Origin: Oscillospiraceae bacterium
GTDB taxonomy: Bacteria > Bacillota > Clostridia > Oscillospirales > Ruminococcaceae
DNA length: 47,247 nucleotides
Direction: 5' to 3'
NCBI GenBank assembly: GCA_031280965.1
Contig: JAITFZ010000002.1
Span: 1 to 47,247 of the forward strand
Part shown: one piece after another, positions 7,858 through 16,674 of the stretch
How positions within the stretch are numbered: position 1 is the stretch's first letter
Layout: the number at the start of each line of letters is the position of its first letter
Made by a program: the position numbers and the translations under genes
The notes under the pieces: model-generated
Databases searched by the model: none
What the model was told of the DNA's origin: nothing
What the model saw: only the letters and a program-made list of their open reading frames with translations

Positions 7858-7899
7858 TAATTCGTTATGCATTTATCAATATATATGGAGGACAGGCTT

Positions 7900-8403
7900 A
7901 TGGCAACAAAAACATCAGCACCGCCCTTTGCGGGGACAGCCGCGCAGGAAGACCGATTGATACGGCTCATCCACGAAATCAAGGGCGAGAGAGGCTCGCT
8001 CATGCGCGTATTGCAGGAGGCGCAGGACATTTACGGCTACCTGCCGCTTGAAGTGCAGACACTAATCGCGAGGGAGCTGAACATACCGCTTGAAAAGGTT
8101 TACGGCGTTGTAACATTCTACTCGCAATTCTCGCTCACCCCGAAAGGTAAGTATCAAATCGCGGTCTGCATGGGTACCGCCTGCTACGTCAGGGGCGCGG
8201 GTGTAATATTGGATAAACTTCGCAAAACACTTGGAATCACAGGTGCCGAGGTCACGCCGGACGGTCTTTTTTCAATCAACGACTGCCGCTGTATCGGCGC
8301 ATGCGGTCTTGCTCCGGTAATCACAATAAACGAAGATGTTTACGGGCGGCTTTCACCCACGGGAGAAGAACTTGACGACATTTTAGCCAAATATAAGGAA
8401 TAG
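7900..8403 (+). CDS. hydC: NADH-dependent hydrogenase subunit HydC (NuoE-like)
   Basis: Thioredoxin-fold [2Fe-2S] subunit of a cytoplasmic multimeric [FeFe] hydrogenase, homologous to the 24-kDa subunit of complex I. After an N-terminal helical part (GERGSLMRVLQEAQDIYGYLP) the four cluster cysteines appear as CMGTAC (C-x4-C) and CRCIGAC (C-x3-C for the last pair). The ATG at 7900 is selected because GGAGG lies 8 nt before it; an earlier in-frame ATG at 7867 lacks such a site. It is the first gene of the operon, followed 13 nt later by the ATPase-fold gene. It transfers electrons within the HydABC complex. Confidence 0.93.
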   Translation: MATKTSAPPFAGTAAQEDRLIRLIHEIKGERGSLMRVLQEAQDIYGYLPLEVQTLIARELNIPLEKVYGVVTFYSQFSLTPKGKYQIAVCMGTACYVRGAGVILDKLRKTLGITGAEVTPDGLFSINDCRCIGACGLAPVITINEDVYGRLSPTGEELDDILAKYKE

Positions 8404-8416
8404 TGAACCATTAATT

Positions 8417-8971
8417 ATGACAGAGATTTCCCTTAACATACTCGACATAGCTCAAAACAGCATAAAAGCGGAAGCTAAGTTAGTTGAGCTTACCGTTGAG
8501 GTTGATACGGCGAAAGATACGCTTACCGTCCTGATTAACGATGACGGCAGGGGTATGACGCCGGAGCAACTCGAAAAAGTCACCGACCCGTTCTTCACCA
8601 CCCGCGACACCCGAAGCGTCGGGCTCGGAGTGCCTTTTTTTAAGGACGCAGCGGAAAGCACCGGCGGACGCTTTGAAATCCTGTCGGAAAAGAGCAAAGG
8701 CACATGGGTGACAGCCGTATTCGGGCTTGCGCACATCGACCGCGCACCACTCGGCGATATGAACGCCACAGTCGAAATGCTCGTCTTCTACAACACGCAC
8801 ATCGACTTCCTGTATCGCTATAAAGTAGATGAAACGGAATTCTCGCTTGATACAAGGGAAATCAAGGAACTGTTAGATGGTGCGCCTTTAGACGCGCCGG
8901 ACGTAAAAGCGTTCATCAGCGAATTTTTGAAAGAGAACTCGGCTGAAATTAATCAGAATCGTATTTATTAA
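8417..8971 (+). CDS. GHKL ATPase-domain protein of the hydrogenase operon
   Basis: A 184-residue stand-alone histidine-kinase-type ATPase domain: N box in LNILDIAQNSIKAEAK, G1 in INDDGRGM, then FFTTRDTRSVGLGVPFFKDAAE as the G2 region. There is no HisKA and no receiver domain. The C-terminal 70 residues are not recognisable. Homologues sit in the same place, between NuoE-like and NuoF-like genes, in other clostridial hydrogenase operons, so a role in regulation or assembly of the complex is likely but not established. The ribosome site is weak, so coupling from hydC, 13 nt upstream, may matter. Confidence 0.8.
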   Translation: MTEISLNILDIAQNSIKAEAKLVELTVEVDTAKDTLTVLINDDGRGMTPEQLEKVTDPFFTTRDTRSVGLGVPFFKDAAESTGGRFEILSEKSKGTWVTAVFGLAHIDRAPLGDMNATVEMLVFYNTHIDFLYRYKVDETEFSLDTREIKELLDGAPLDAPDVKAFISEFLKENSAEINQNRIY

Positions 8972-9003
8972 ACCGTAATACATTTCAGAAAGGATTTTAA
9001 CAT

Positions 9004-9375
9004 ATGAAAAGCTTAGCAGAACTCAAAGCAATTAAAGACAAAATGCAGGGTCAGGTCACGATGAGAAACCATGACGAAGCAGAACTCCGCGTTGTTGTCG
9101 GCATGGCGACCTGCGGAATCGCGGCGGGAGCGCGCCCCGTCCTGCAAACACTTTCCGCGCTTGTTCAGGAAAAGAACCTTCAGGGCGTGACAGTTACGCA
9201 GACCGGCTGTATCGGTCTTTGCCAGTTTGAGCCGATTGTGGAAGTTCACGGCGCAAACGGCGAAAAAGTCACTTATATTAATATGAACGAAGAAAAAGCG
9301 CGTGAAATCGTTGACAAGCACTTAGTCCGCGGGCAGGTCGTCGCGGAATACATCGTGGGAAGCTCCGGCATTTAA
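9004..9375 (+). CDS. Small thioredoxin-like (2Fe-2S) ferredoxin domain protein
   Basis: A 123-residue protein resembling the thioredoxin-like ferredoxin domain of NuoE/NuoF. Conserved segments are MATCGIAAGARPV and QTGCIGLCQFEPIVEV. Only three of the usual four cluster cysteines are clear, which appears to be normal for this operon-specific subfamily. An AGAAAGGA site lies 8 nt before the ATG. Lying between the ATPase and hydB, it probably serves in electron transfer or assembly of the hydrogenase. Confidence 0.85.
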   Translation: MKSLAELKAIKDKMQGQVTMRNHDEAELRVVVGMATCGIAAGARPVLQTLSALVQEKNLQGVTVTQTGCIGLCQFEPIVEVHGANGEKVTYINMNEEKAREIVDKHLVRGQVVAEYIVGSSGI

Positions 9376-9388
9376 TCTAAACGCAGGG

Positions 9389-9452
9389 GCGGACGACCCT
9401 GTCCGTCCGCAACATGAACCCGCACAAAACGGAACGGCAGAGTCGCCGTTCC
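9389..9452. repeat. Two adjacent short palindromes (family B) inside the hydrogenase operon
   Basis: GCGGACG/CGTCCGC (9389-9410) and GGAACGGC/GCCGTTCC (9431-9452, then CTACA) form two hairpins in the 109-nt gap before hydB. They belong to a dispersed set of short palindromes that adjoin TGTAG or CTACA in this window. They may act as mRNA stabilisers between cistrons. Confidence 0.7.
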
Positions 9453-9484
9453 CTACAGAAAATTTGAAAGGAAATATGTAAAAT

Positions 9485-11281
9485 ATGTTTCGTTCACATG
9501 TATTGGTCTGCGGCGGCACGGGTTGTTATGCGTCGGGCTGCGCGGCTGTTTTTACGGCACTTGATACCGAGATTAAAAGAAACGGGCTTGAAAAAGAAGT
9601 CGGCGTTGTGCAAACCGGCTGTTTCGGGCTTTGCGCTCTCGGTCCGATTTTAATCGTCTATCCGGAAGGAAGCTTTTACTCATTGGTAAAAGAAACCGAT
9701 ATTCCCGAAATAGTCAGCGAACACCTGCTCAAAGGGCGCGTTGTTGAACGCCTGCTTTATCAGGAAACCCTTTGCGAGGAGCAGGGCATAAAATCATTAA
9801 ATGAAACCGGCTTTTATAAGAAGCAGTTACGAATCGCGCTCCGTAACTGCGGCGTAATCAATCCCGAAGAAATCGACGAGTACATAGGCGCGGACGGTTA
9901 CGAAGCGCTCGGAAAATGCCTTACCGAAATGACGCCCGATGATGTAATCAAGATTGTGCTTGATTCCGGACTGCGGGGCAGGGGCGGCGGCGGCTTCCCG
10001 ACGGGTCGCAAGTGGCAGTTGGCGCGGAATCTCGTCCCTGATGCCGACCAAAAGTACGTCTGCTGTAACGCCGACGAGGGCGACCCCGGCGCGTTCATGG
10101 ACAGGTCTGTGCTTGAGGGCGACCCGCACGTGCTTATTGAGGCTATGGCAATTGCCGGATACGCCATAGGCGCAAATATGGGTTATGTTTATGTCCGTGC
10201 GGAATACCCGATTGCCGTAAAAAGACTGCAAATCGCTATAGAGCAGGCGCGTAACTACGGACTTTTAGGGAAGAATATATTCGGTACCGATTTTGAATTC
10301 GATTTAGAAATACGCCTCGGCGCGGGCGCGTTCGTATGCGGCGAAGAAACCGCGCTGATGACCTCTATTGAAGGGCATCGCGGCGAACCTAACCCCCGCC
10401 CGCCTTTCCCTGCCGAAAAAGGTTTGTGGGGAAAGCCGACGGTTCTTAATAACGTTGAAACCTACGCGAATATCCCGCAGATTATTTTAAAGGGCGCAGA
10501 CTGGTTTGCTTCAATGGGTACGGAAAAATCCAAAGGCACCAAAGTTTTCGCGCTCGGCGGCAAAATTAACAACACCGGGCTTGTTGAAATCCCGATGGGT
10601 ACAACCCTGCGCGATGTCGTTTATGAAATAGGCGGCGGTATCCCCGACGGCAAGAAGTTCAAGGCGGCGCAGACGGGCGGCCCTTCGGGCGGCTGTATTC
10701 CCCTGTCGCATATCGATGTTCCGATTGATTATGATAATCTTATTGAAATCGGCTCAATGATGGGTTCCGGCGGACTTATTATCATGGACGAGGATAACTG
10801 CATGGTTGACATTGCGAAGTTTTTCCTTGAATTCACGGTAGAAGAATCCTGCGGAAAGTGTACGCCTTGCAGAATAGGCACAAAGCGACTTTATGAAACG
10901 CTTGAAAAAATTACTTCCGGCAACGGTACTATGGAAGATGTTGAGGGCTTGGAAGAGCTGTGCAATTATATCTGCGACAACTCGCTCTGCGGATTGGGGC
11001 AAACCGCCCCGAACCCGGTTAAATCTACGCTCCGCTACTTCAAAGATGAGTACATCACCCATGTTAAGGACAGGAAATGCCCTGCCGGAGTCTGCACCGA
11101 TTTGCTTACTTACAAGATAGTAGACGAAAAGTGCAAGCGCTGTACCGCATGTATAAAGGTTTGCCCGACCGAGGCTATTACCGGCGCGGTTAAGGAACTG
11201 CATTTCATTCATCCGGAAAAATGCATTAAATGCGATGCCTGCGTTCAAAGATGTAAGTTTGATGCTATTATAAAGGAATGA
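9485..11281 (+). CDS. hydB: NADH-dependent hydrogenase subunit HydB (NuoF-like)
   Basis: Flavin subunit that binds FMN and NAD(H), and in bifurcating enzymes is the likely branching site. An N-terminal thioredoxin-like [2Fe-2S] domain (CGGTGCYASGC, TGCFGLC) occupies about residues 1-100. The NuoF core has GLRGRGGGGFPTGRKW, NADEGDPGAFMDR and FVCGEETALMTSIEG. A [4Fe-4S] motif ESCGKCTPCRIG follows, and a C-terminal two-cluster ferredoxin domain (CKRCTACIKVCP, CIKCDACVQRC). The length, 598 residues, is standard. It forms the complex with HydA and HydC. Confidence 0.96.
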   Translation: MFRSHVLVCGGTGCYASGCAAVFTALDTEIKRNGLEKEVGVVQTGCFGLCALGPILIVYPEGSFYSLVKETDIPEIVSEHLLKGRVVERLLYQETLCEEQGIKSLNETGFYKKQLRIALRNCGVINPEEIDEYIGADGYEALGKCLTEMTPDDVIKIVLDSGLRGRGGGGFPTGRKWQLARNLVPDADQKYVCCNADEGDPGAFMDRSVLEGDPHVLIEAMAIAGYAIGANMGYVYVRAEYPIAVKRLQIAIEQARNYGLLGKNIFGTDFEFDLEIRLGAGAFVCGEETALMTSIEGHRGEPNPRPPFPAEKGLWGKPTVLNNVETYANIPQIILKGADWFASMGTEKSKGTKVFALGGKINNTGLVEIPMGTTLRDVVYEIGGGIPDGKKFKAAQTGGPSGGCIPLSHIDVPIDYDNLIEIGSMMGSGGLIIMDEDNCMVDIAKFFLEFTVEESCGKCTPCRIGTKRLYETLEKITSGNGTMEDVEGLEELCNYICDNSLCGLGQTAPNPVKSTLRYFKDEYITHVKDRKCPAGVCTDLLTYKIVDEKCKRCTACIKVCPTEAITGAVKELHFIHPEKCIKCDACVQRCKFDAIIKE

Positions 11282-11316
11282 TTCCGCCCCTACAATAAAT
11301 CACAAGGAGATATGTA

Positions 11317-13083
11317 ATGGTAAATATTAAAATCAACGGCATAGCCTGTCAGGTTGAGGAAGGCACAACCATACTTGAAGCCGCCCGCGCCAACAACATA
11401 CGCATACCTACGCTGTGCTGGCTTAAAGGCATGAACGAAATAGGCTCCTGCCGTATTTGCGTGGTTGAGAAGACATGGGCGAGAAGCTTGGTAGCCGCCT
11501 GCGTTTACCCGATTTCAAAAGCGGACGAGGGCTGTGAAATTAAAACCCATACCCAAAGAGTCCTTGAAAGCAGAAAAACCACACTTGAGCTTATGCTTTC
11601 CGACCATGACCAAAAGTGCCTGTCGTGTGCAAGGAGCGGTCATTGTGAGCTTCAGGAGCTGTGCAAGGAACTCGGCGTCACGAAAGCGGACAGATTCACC
11701 GGCAAGAAGAACGAGTATGATATAGATGACAGCTCGCTTCATATGTACCGCGATAATAACAAGTGTATAAGCTGCCGCCGCTGTGTCAGCATGTGCGGCA
11801 ATGTGCAGGGCATCGGCGTCATAGGCGCGAACAACCGCGGCTTCGCGACCGAAGTTGCCTGTGCGTTCGATATGGATTTGGCGCAGACAAGCTGTGTTTC
11901 CTGCGGGCAGTGCATAAACGTCTGCCCCACCGGCGCGCTTTCGGAAAAAGACGACACCGGCAAGGTTTGGGACGCGCTTAACGACCCCGAAAAGGTTGTT
12001 GTGGTGCAAACAGCGCCCGCCGTAAGGGCAAGTCTCGGCGAAAACTTCGGCTTCCCGCTCGGTACGCCTGTTGAAGGCAAGATGGCGACCGCGCTTCGTA
12101 TGCTCGGCTTTAACAGCGTTTTCGACACCAACTTCGGCGCAGACTTAACAATTATGGAAGAAGCCACCGAATTATTGGAGCGTATTAAAGACGGGGGTGT
12201 CGGCTCGGCACTGCCTATGATTACGTCATGTTCGCCCGGTTGGGTTAGGTTCTGTGAAGCATATTATCCCGAACTGATTCCTAATTTGTCTTCATGCAAA
12301 TCACCGCAGCAGATGACCGGAGCGATTATAAAAACCTACTGGGCGAAGAAGAACAACATCGCCCCCGAAAATATCGTCAGCGTTTCCGTTATGCCGTGCG
12401 TAGCCAAAAAATACGAGCTTGGTCGCCTTGACCAAAGCGGCGCGGGCAAGGGTATAAACGACGTGGATTACTCGATTTCCACCCGTGAACTCGCGAAAAT
12501 GATTGAGAAAGCGGGAATCAGGTTCGCAGAGCTTCCCGATGGCGAATTCGACTCGCCGCTCGGAAAAGGTTCAGGTGCGGCTATAATTTTCGGCGCGACC
12601 GGCGGCGTTATGGAAGCCGCTCTAAGAACAGCCGTGTGGAAACTCACCGGAGAGTCGCCCGAATCCCCGATTGACTTCAAGGAAGTGCGGGGCGTTGAGG
12701 GCGTGAAGTTCGCAAGCTACAATGTAGCCGGCAGGGAGATTAAGGTAGCTGTTGCCTCGGGACTCGGCAATGCGCGTGAACTTTTGGATAAGGTGAAAAA
12801 AGGCGAAACCAAGGTTGATTTCATTGAAATTATGGCATGTCCGGGCGGTTGTGTTAACGGCGGCGGGCAAATCATCGCACCTTCCGAACTTCGCAACTTC
12901 ACCGACATTCGTGCCGAACGCGCAAAAGCACTCTACAGCCTTGACGAAAGCAGGACAGCGCGCAAATCGCACGAAAGCCCCGATATAAAGCAGATTTACG
13001 CCGAATTTTTAGGCGAGCCGGGCGGGCATAAGGCGCACGAACTGTTGCACACAAGCCATCGGGCGAGTAATTTGAGCAAGTAA
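11317..13083 (+). CDS. hydA: [FeFe] hydrogenase catalytic subunit HydA
   Basis: Catalytic subunit of the soluble [FeFe] hydrogenase, reversibly reducing protons to hydrogen. Domain order: N-terminal [2Fe-2S] domain (cysteines in LCWLKG and GSCRIC), His-ligated [4Fe-4S] cluster (HDQKCLSCARSGHC), two-cluster ferredoxin domain (CISCRRCVSMC, CVSCGQCINVCP), then the H-cluster domain with TSCSPGWVRF, VMPCVAKKYE and MACPGGCVNGGGQ. At 588 residues it is typical of the trimeric NAD/ferredoxin-linked type. AAGGAG lies 7 nt before the ATG. The maturation genes hydE, hydF and hydG are not in the window. Confidence 0.97.
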   Translation: MVNIKINGIACQVEEGTTILEAARANNIRIPTLCWLKGMNEIGSCRICVVEKTWARSLVAACVYPISKADEGCEIKTHTQRVLESRKTTLELMLSDHDQKCLSCARSGHCELQELCKELGVTKADRFTGKKNEYDIDDSSLHMYRDNNKCISCRRCVSMCGNVQGIGVIGANNRGFATEVACAFDMDLAQTSCVSCGQCINVCPTGALSEKDDTGKVWDALNDPEKVVVVQTAPAVRASLGENFGFPLGTPVEGKMATALRMLGFNSVFDTNFGADLTIMEEATELLERIKDGGVGSALPMITSCSPGWVRFCEAYYPELIPNLSSCKSPQQMTGAIIKTYWAKKNNIAPENIVSVSVMPCVAKKYELGRLDQSGAGKGINDVDYSISTRELAKMIEKAGIRFAELPDGEFDSPLGKGSGAAIIFGATGGVMEAALRTAVWKLTGESPESPIDFKEVRGVEGVKFASYNVAGREIKVAVASGLGNARELLDKVKKGETKVDFIEIMACPGGCVNGGGQIIAPSELRNFTDIRAERAKALYSLDESRTARKSHESPDIKQIYAEFLGEPGGHKAHELLHTSHRASNLSK

Positions 13084-13107
13084 AACTGATGATTATTGAA
13101 ATGTAAT

Positions 13108-13145
13108 AAAAACCGCTTGTAGATAATCTATAAGCGGTTTTTATT
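13108..13145 (+). terminator. Intrinsic terminator of the hydrogenase operon
   Basis: AAAACCGCTTGTAGAT pairs with ATCTATAAGCGGTTTT (one G-U pair) and is followed by T-rich sequence. It ends the hydC-hydA transcript. Confidence 0.88.
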
Positions 13146-13149
13146 ACAC

Positions 13150-13178
13150 TTGACAGATTTTTGAAATCATGATACAAT
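13150..13178 (+). promoter_or_regulatory. Sigma-A promoter for the flavodoxin-rnz-nadE-abi unit
   Basis: TTGACA (13150-13155), a 17-nt spacer and TACAAT (13173-13178). The first gene starts at 13449, so the leader is about 265 nt long. Within the gene-less stretch 13084-13448 this leader holds two family-B palindromes and one partial family-A repeat. Confidence 0.75.
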
Positions 13179-13241
13179 AAAATAAGCATAACAGAATTCG
13201 TGAAGAATATATCAAGAGCATGAGAATTCAAACTTAAATAC

Positions 13242-13271
13242 TGTAGGGGGCGGATTCCATATCCGTCCCTA
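13242..13271. repeat. Family-B palindrome
   Basis: TGTAGGGGGCGGAT and ATCCGTCCCTA flank a short loop, forming a hairpin in the leader of the flavodoxin gene. It is a relative of the copy at 34152-34173. Confidence 0.65.
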
Positions 13272-13375
13272 TGTAAAATGAGGAAGCTATGGCGGAACAA
13301 ATAACATTGCTTTAATTTGCATAGATTTTAAGTAGTTGCGAAATATTAAAATTATAGGTGATTGCGAAAATAACG

Positions 13376-13402
13376 GTGCGCCGAGAGCGTCGCACCCTAC
13401 AA
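13376..13402. repeat. Family-B palindrome, GGTGCG type
   Basis: GGTGCG/CGCACC hairpin followed by CTACA and preceded by GCGAAAATAAC. An inverted relative with the same flanks lies at 27837-27862 between soj and spo0J. Confidence 0.65.
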
Positions 13403-13409
13403 TTAATAC

Positions 13410-13451
13410 TTTCACTCCTCGTTAGTGAAGAAAGGGCTTAATGAAAATATG
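13410..13451 (+). repeat. Hairpin-RBS repeat (family A), partial copy 2, before the flavodoxin gene
   Basis: Only the right half is present: TTTCACTCCTCGTTAGTGAAGAAAGGG, then a variant CTTAATGAAAATATG. The mini-ORF ATG-AAA-ATA-TGA ends in an ATGA overlap with the gene start at 13449. Confidence 0.85.
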
Positions 13452-14027
13452 AAGTTTTTAATTATTTCGGGAAACCCGAAAAAAGATGGCTTGTGCAGAG
13501 ACATAACCGTCGAAATTGAGCGCGGCGCAAAAACGGGCGGCGCAGATGTTGAAATTGTTACAACCGAAAAAATCGCACGGTGTCACGTTTGCGGCGACGG
13601 CTGGGGAACCTGCCGCAATGAAAATGTCTGCGCTTTCGGAAGCGACGGCTTTGACGAGTTGCAGGAGAAAATCAAAGGCGCGGATTTGCTCTGTTTTATA
13701 ACGCCGGTATACTGGGGAGAAGCCGCAGAAAGCTTGAAAGCGTTCATGGACAGATTTCGCCGCTGTGAATTCACAGTGTTCGGAAACGGCGAGGGCGCGC
13801 TTAAAGGCAAGCAGACGCTTCTTGTCGCTTCGCCGGGCGGTTCGGGGAACGCACTGCTGACCTGCTTACAGCAAATGGAGCGGTTTTGTCAGCATACGGG
13901 CGCTGTTATTTTCGACTACATAGGCGTTAACAGATGGAATCAAAGCTATAAGAAAGCCGCCGCTTACAACGCCGCGCTGTTAATGGCGAAAGGTATCAAA
14001 AACGGCGAAACCCTGTTATCCGTTTAA
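13449..14027 (+). CDS. Flavodoxin-fold NAD(P)H-dependent oxidoreductase
   Basis: A 192-residue flavoprotein of the NADPH-dependent FMN reductase type. The N-terminal phosphate-binding loop reads ISGNPKKDGLCRDI, and ITPVYWGEAAESLKAFMDRF is the typical flavin-contact segment. Between them a CHVCGDGWGTCRNENVC cluster resembles the cysteine motif of iron-sulfur flavoproteins. Electron donor and acceptor are unknown. The ATG at 13449 is chosen because translation from the upstream GTG would only add repeat-encoded residues (KKGLNEN). A short gap of 38 nt leads to rnz. Confidence 0.85.
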   Translation: MKFLIISGNPKKDGLCRDITVEIERGAKTGGADVEIVTTEKIARCHVCGDGWGTCRNENVCAFGSDGFDELQEKIKGADLLCFITPVYWGEAAESLKAFMDRFRRCEFTVFGNGEGALKGKQTLLVASPGGSGNALLTCLQQMERFCQHTGAVIFDYIGVNRWNQSYKKAAAYNAALLMAKGIKNGETLLSV

Positions 14028-14065
14028 TAAATGGATAACAGTATTAAACATACAGGAAATATAAA

Positions 14066-14983
14066 ATGCTTGATGTAATTTTACCCGGAACAGGCGGTAT
14101 GCTCCCGTCAGACACGCGCTGGCTTTCCTGTTGCTGGCTTGAAAGCCAGGGGAAAGCAGTGCTTATTGACTGCGGCGAAGGTACGCAAATCGCACTCAAA
14201 AAACAAAATCTGCGTCTGGGCAACGTTAATACGCTGTTGATTACGCACTTTCACGCTGACCACATCTCGGGTCTGCCCGGTTTATTGCTCTCGCTCGGCA
14301 ATTACGGCAAAACCTCGCCGCTTTTGATTGCGGGACCGAAAGGGCTTGCGCGGGTTGTGAATTCACTGCTTATAATCGCGCCAAATCTGCCTTTTCCAAT
14401 CGAGTTTAAAGAACTCGCCGACGGGAATTTTTTTGAGTTAGATAATATTAGAATTGATTCGCTCAGGCTCAGGCATGGTATGAATTGTTTGGGCTATAAA
14501 CTAACTTTGTTCAGAAAGCCGGTGTTCAACCCCGAAAAAGCCGCCGCCCTCAACATTCCCGTTCACCTTTACAAGGTTTTACATGCGGGGAGGAACGCCG
14601 AGCATGACGGCAGAATCATAACGCCCTGCATGGTGCTTGACGGGGAACGCGCACCGATAAAAGTCGGCTATTATACAGACACGCGGGCGTTTGCCGAAAT
14701 CGCGGATTTTGTAAAAGGCGCGGATTTATTAATCGCCGAGGGTATGCACGGCGACGAGGAAATTCGGGACAAGATTCACGAAAAGAAGCACTCGATGATT
14801 CGGGAAAGCGCGAAAATCGCCGCTCTTGCCGGCGTAAATAAGCTGTGGCTGACGCATTACAGCCCCGCCCTTGCGAACCCGCGGGAGTATCTCGGTGCGG
14901 CGCGTGAAGTATTCCCGAATACTAAAATGGGTTTTGACGGAATAAAGACAACTTTGCCGGATGCCGAGGTGGTTAAAAAATGA
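14066..14983 (+). CDS. rnz: Ribonuclease Z (tRNA 3' endonuclease, MBL fold)
   Basis: Metallo-beta-lactamase-fold enzyme that removes 3' trailers from tRNA precursors lacking encoded CCA. The zinc-binding HFHADHISGLPG motif, DCGEGTQ and the late LTHYSP are present. The protein of 305 residues is the usual bacterial size. A role in tRNA maturation fits the CCA-less tRNA-Ser fragment at the left edge. Its last four bases overlap nadE (ATGA), so the two are co-translated. A relative within the MBL superfamily cannot be excluded. Confidence 0.85.
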   Translation: MLDVILPGTGGMLPSDTRWLSCCWLESQGKAVLIDCGEGTQIALKKQNLRLGNVNTLLITHFHADHISGLPGLLLSLGNYGKTSPLLIAGPKGLARVVNSLLIIAPNLPFPIEFKELADGNFFELDNIRIDSLRLRHGMNCLGYKLTLFRKPVFNPEKAAALNIPVHLYKVLHAGRNAEHDGRIITPCMVLDGERAPIKVGYYTDTRAFAEIADFVKGADLLIAEGMHGDEEIRDKIHEKKHSMIRESAKIAALAGVNKLWLTHYSPALANPREYLGAAREVFPNTKMGFDGIKTTLPDAEVVKK

Positions 14984-15741
14984 GATGTTATCAAAAAGAA
15001 TTTAACGAGCGTGTCGCTTTTATACGCAAAACCGTGCAAAGCGCGGGCGCAAAAGGCGTCGCCTTCGGAAACAGCGGCGGCAAGGACTGTGTATTGGTCG
15101 GGATTTTATGCAAAGCCGCCTGCCCGAACACAATCGGCGTAATCATGCCGTGCGCTTCCAGGCGCAACTACAACGAGGATAAGGAACATGCGGAAATATT
15201 CGCGGAACGGTTCGGGATTGAAAATAAGCTTGTTGATTTAACGGACGCATGGAATTATATCGTTAATGAACTTGACCTCTCGAACGCCGTTCTCGGTTCC
15301 GCGCTTGCCGACCCTACTCACACAATACCCGCCAACATTGCGCCGCGCCTGCGTATGACCGCGCTGTATGCAATTGCGGCAAGCAGAAACCTTCTTGTCG
15401 CGGGAACGGGCAACCGCAGTGAACGGCATATGGGCTACTTCACAAAATGGGGCGACGGCGCGTATGATTTTAATCCGATTGCAGACCTCACGGCGAGCGA
15501 GGTATTTGAATTCCTGCGATTCCTGAACGCTCCCGATATAATTATAGAAAAAGCGCCGTCTGCGGGACTTTTCGACGGACAAACCGATGAGACGGAAATG
15601 GGAATTTCTTATAAAGAAATTGATGAATATCTGCTTCACGGCACGGCAACAGACGAGAAAAAGGCATTAATTGAACAATTTCATGAAAAAACAATGCATA
15701 AAAGAAAAATGCCGCCGACATATAATAAGGAGAGCTTATGA
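14980..15741 (+). CDS. nadE: NAD+ synthase, ammonia-dependent type
   Basis: Makes NAD from deamido-NAD, ATP and ammonia. It has the PP-loop as NSGGKDC, a variant of SGGxDS with Cys at the last position, followed by LLVAGTGNRSERHMGYFTKWGDGAYDFNPI, typical of NadE (paraphrased as the TGN-E-GYFTK-GD signature). Length 253 residues, with no glutaminase domain. It overlaps rnz at its start and the Abi gene at its end by four bases each. The Ser-to-Cys change in the PP-loop is worth noting but does not change the call. Confidence 0.87.
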   Translation: MRCYQKEFNERVAFIRKTVQSAGAKGVAFGNSGGKDCVLVGILCKAACPNTIGVIMPCASRRNYNEDKEHAEIFAERFGIENKLVDLTDAWNYIVNELDLSNAVLGSALADPTHTIPANIAPRLRMTALYAIAASRNLLVAGTGNRSERHMGYFTKWGDGAYDFNPIADLTASEVFEFLRFLNAPDIIIEKAPSAGLFDGQTDETEMGISYKEIDEYLLHGTATDEKKALIEQFHEKTMHKRKMPPTYNKESL

Positions 15742-16610
15742 AACCTGCTCTGTTCGTAAAAGAACCCGCAACCGTAGAAGCGCAGCTTGCGAAGCTTGAA
15801 CATCGCGGCTGTGTTATTGAGGACAGAACCTACGCCAAGCACATTCTCGAAAAAATAAATTACTACCGCCTTGTCAACTATTTCGCCGTATTTCTTGACA
15901 GCGGCGGAAGAGGCAAGCGTTACCGCGACGGAACAAGCTTCAATAAAGTTTTGAAGCTTTATGAATTCGACCGCCGCCTGCGCGGTCATCTGCTGATTTT
16001 TCTTGAGGAAATCGAGATTTTCATGCGGGCTGTCATCTCGAACTATCACGCACTGAAGTATGGCGCGCTCGGTTATATCAACGAATCGACCTTCTCGCCC
16101 GGCCGTAACCACAGCCGCTTTATTTCAAGAATCGAGCGCCTTGTCGAAACCAACACGGACCTCGGCTTCGTTTCGCACCACAACCGAAAGTACGCGGGCG
16201 CTTTCCCGCTTTGGGTAATGATGGAGCTGTTCAGCTTCGGTATGTTAAGCTACTTTTTCGCGGACATGCACAAGCAGGATAAAAAAGAAATTGCCGAAAA
16301 GCACATGGGGGGGCAGTTTTCGGCACGGCATATCGAATCATGGCTTGAAAGCCTCGCCGAACTTCGCAACCACTGCGCCCATTACAACCGCCTTTACGGC
16401 AACAAAATCGAGCCGGTTCCTAAGGTTCTCGAAAGTGCGAATTATAAGATGGACGGCAGTTTATTCAGCTTTATTTATATAATGAAACTGATTAACAGGT
16501 ACGGCAGTGATATTACGCCGTTGCTCGGGGCGCTTATTGAGGAATACTCGGATGCGGTTGACTTGAAAGTGCTGGGGTTTCCGGAAAAATGGGAAGAAAT
16601 TTTGACGTAA
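15738..16610 (+). CDS. Abi family protein (AbiD/AbiF-like, HEPN fold)
   Basis: A 290-residue protein of the Abi_2 family linked to abortive phage infection. It shows the family opening (KHILEKINYYRLVNYF, LYEFDRRLRGHLLIFLEEIEI) and near residue 210 the motif LRNHCAHYNRLYGN, which contains the HEPN RNase signature R-x4-H. Its ATG overlaps the nadE stop (ATGA), so a defence-type gene is translationally coupled to an essential NAD synthesis gene. A RelBE-type toxin-antitoxin pair follows 60 nt later, so this is a small defence islet next to gyrB. Confidence 0.88.
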   Translation: MKPALFVKEPATVEAQLAKLEHRGCVIEDRTYAKHILEKINYYRLVNYFAVFLDSGGRGKRYRDGTSFNKVLKLYEFDRRLRGHLLIFLEEIEIFMRAVISNYHALKYGALGYINESTFSPGRNHSRFISRIERLVETNTDLGFVSHHNRKYAGAFPLWVMMELFSFGMLSYFFADMHKQDKKEIAEKHMGGQFSARHIESWLESLAELRNHCAHYNRLYGNKIEPVPKVLESANYKMDGSLFSFIYIMKLINRYGSDITPLLGALIEEYSDAVDLKVLGFPEKWEEILT

Positions 16611-16618
16611 TTTACCGC

Positions 16619-16647
16619 TTGACAAAACAACCTATGCGTGTTACAAT
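16619..16647 (+). promoter_or_regulatory. Sigma-A promoter for the toxin-antitoxin pair
   Basis: TTGACA (16619-16624), a 17-nt spacer and TACAAT (16642-16647), about 27 nt before the antitoxin ATG. Confidence 0.8.
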
Positions 16648-16674
16648 GTATTACAGGGAGAGGGGGCTGTTTTT

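Noticed and set aside
7867-7899. Earlier ATG at 7867 as the hydC start
   Set aside because: It lacks a ribosome site and lies only about ten bases after the -10 box, while GGAGG is well placed for the ATG at 7900.
14857-15039. Many antisense open frames over GC-rich genes (hydrogenase, gyrase, GlnN)
   Set aside because: They lack ribosome sites and family motifs and lie opposite well-identified genes; codon bias explains them.
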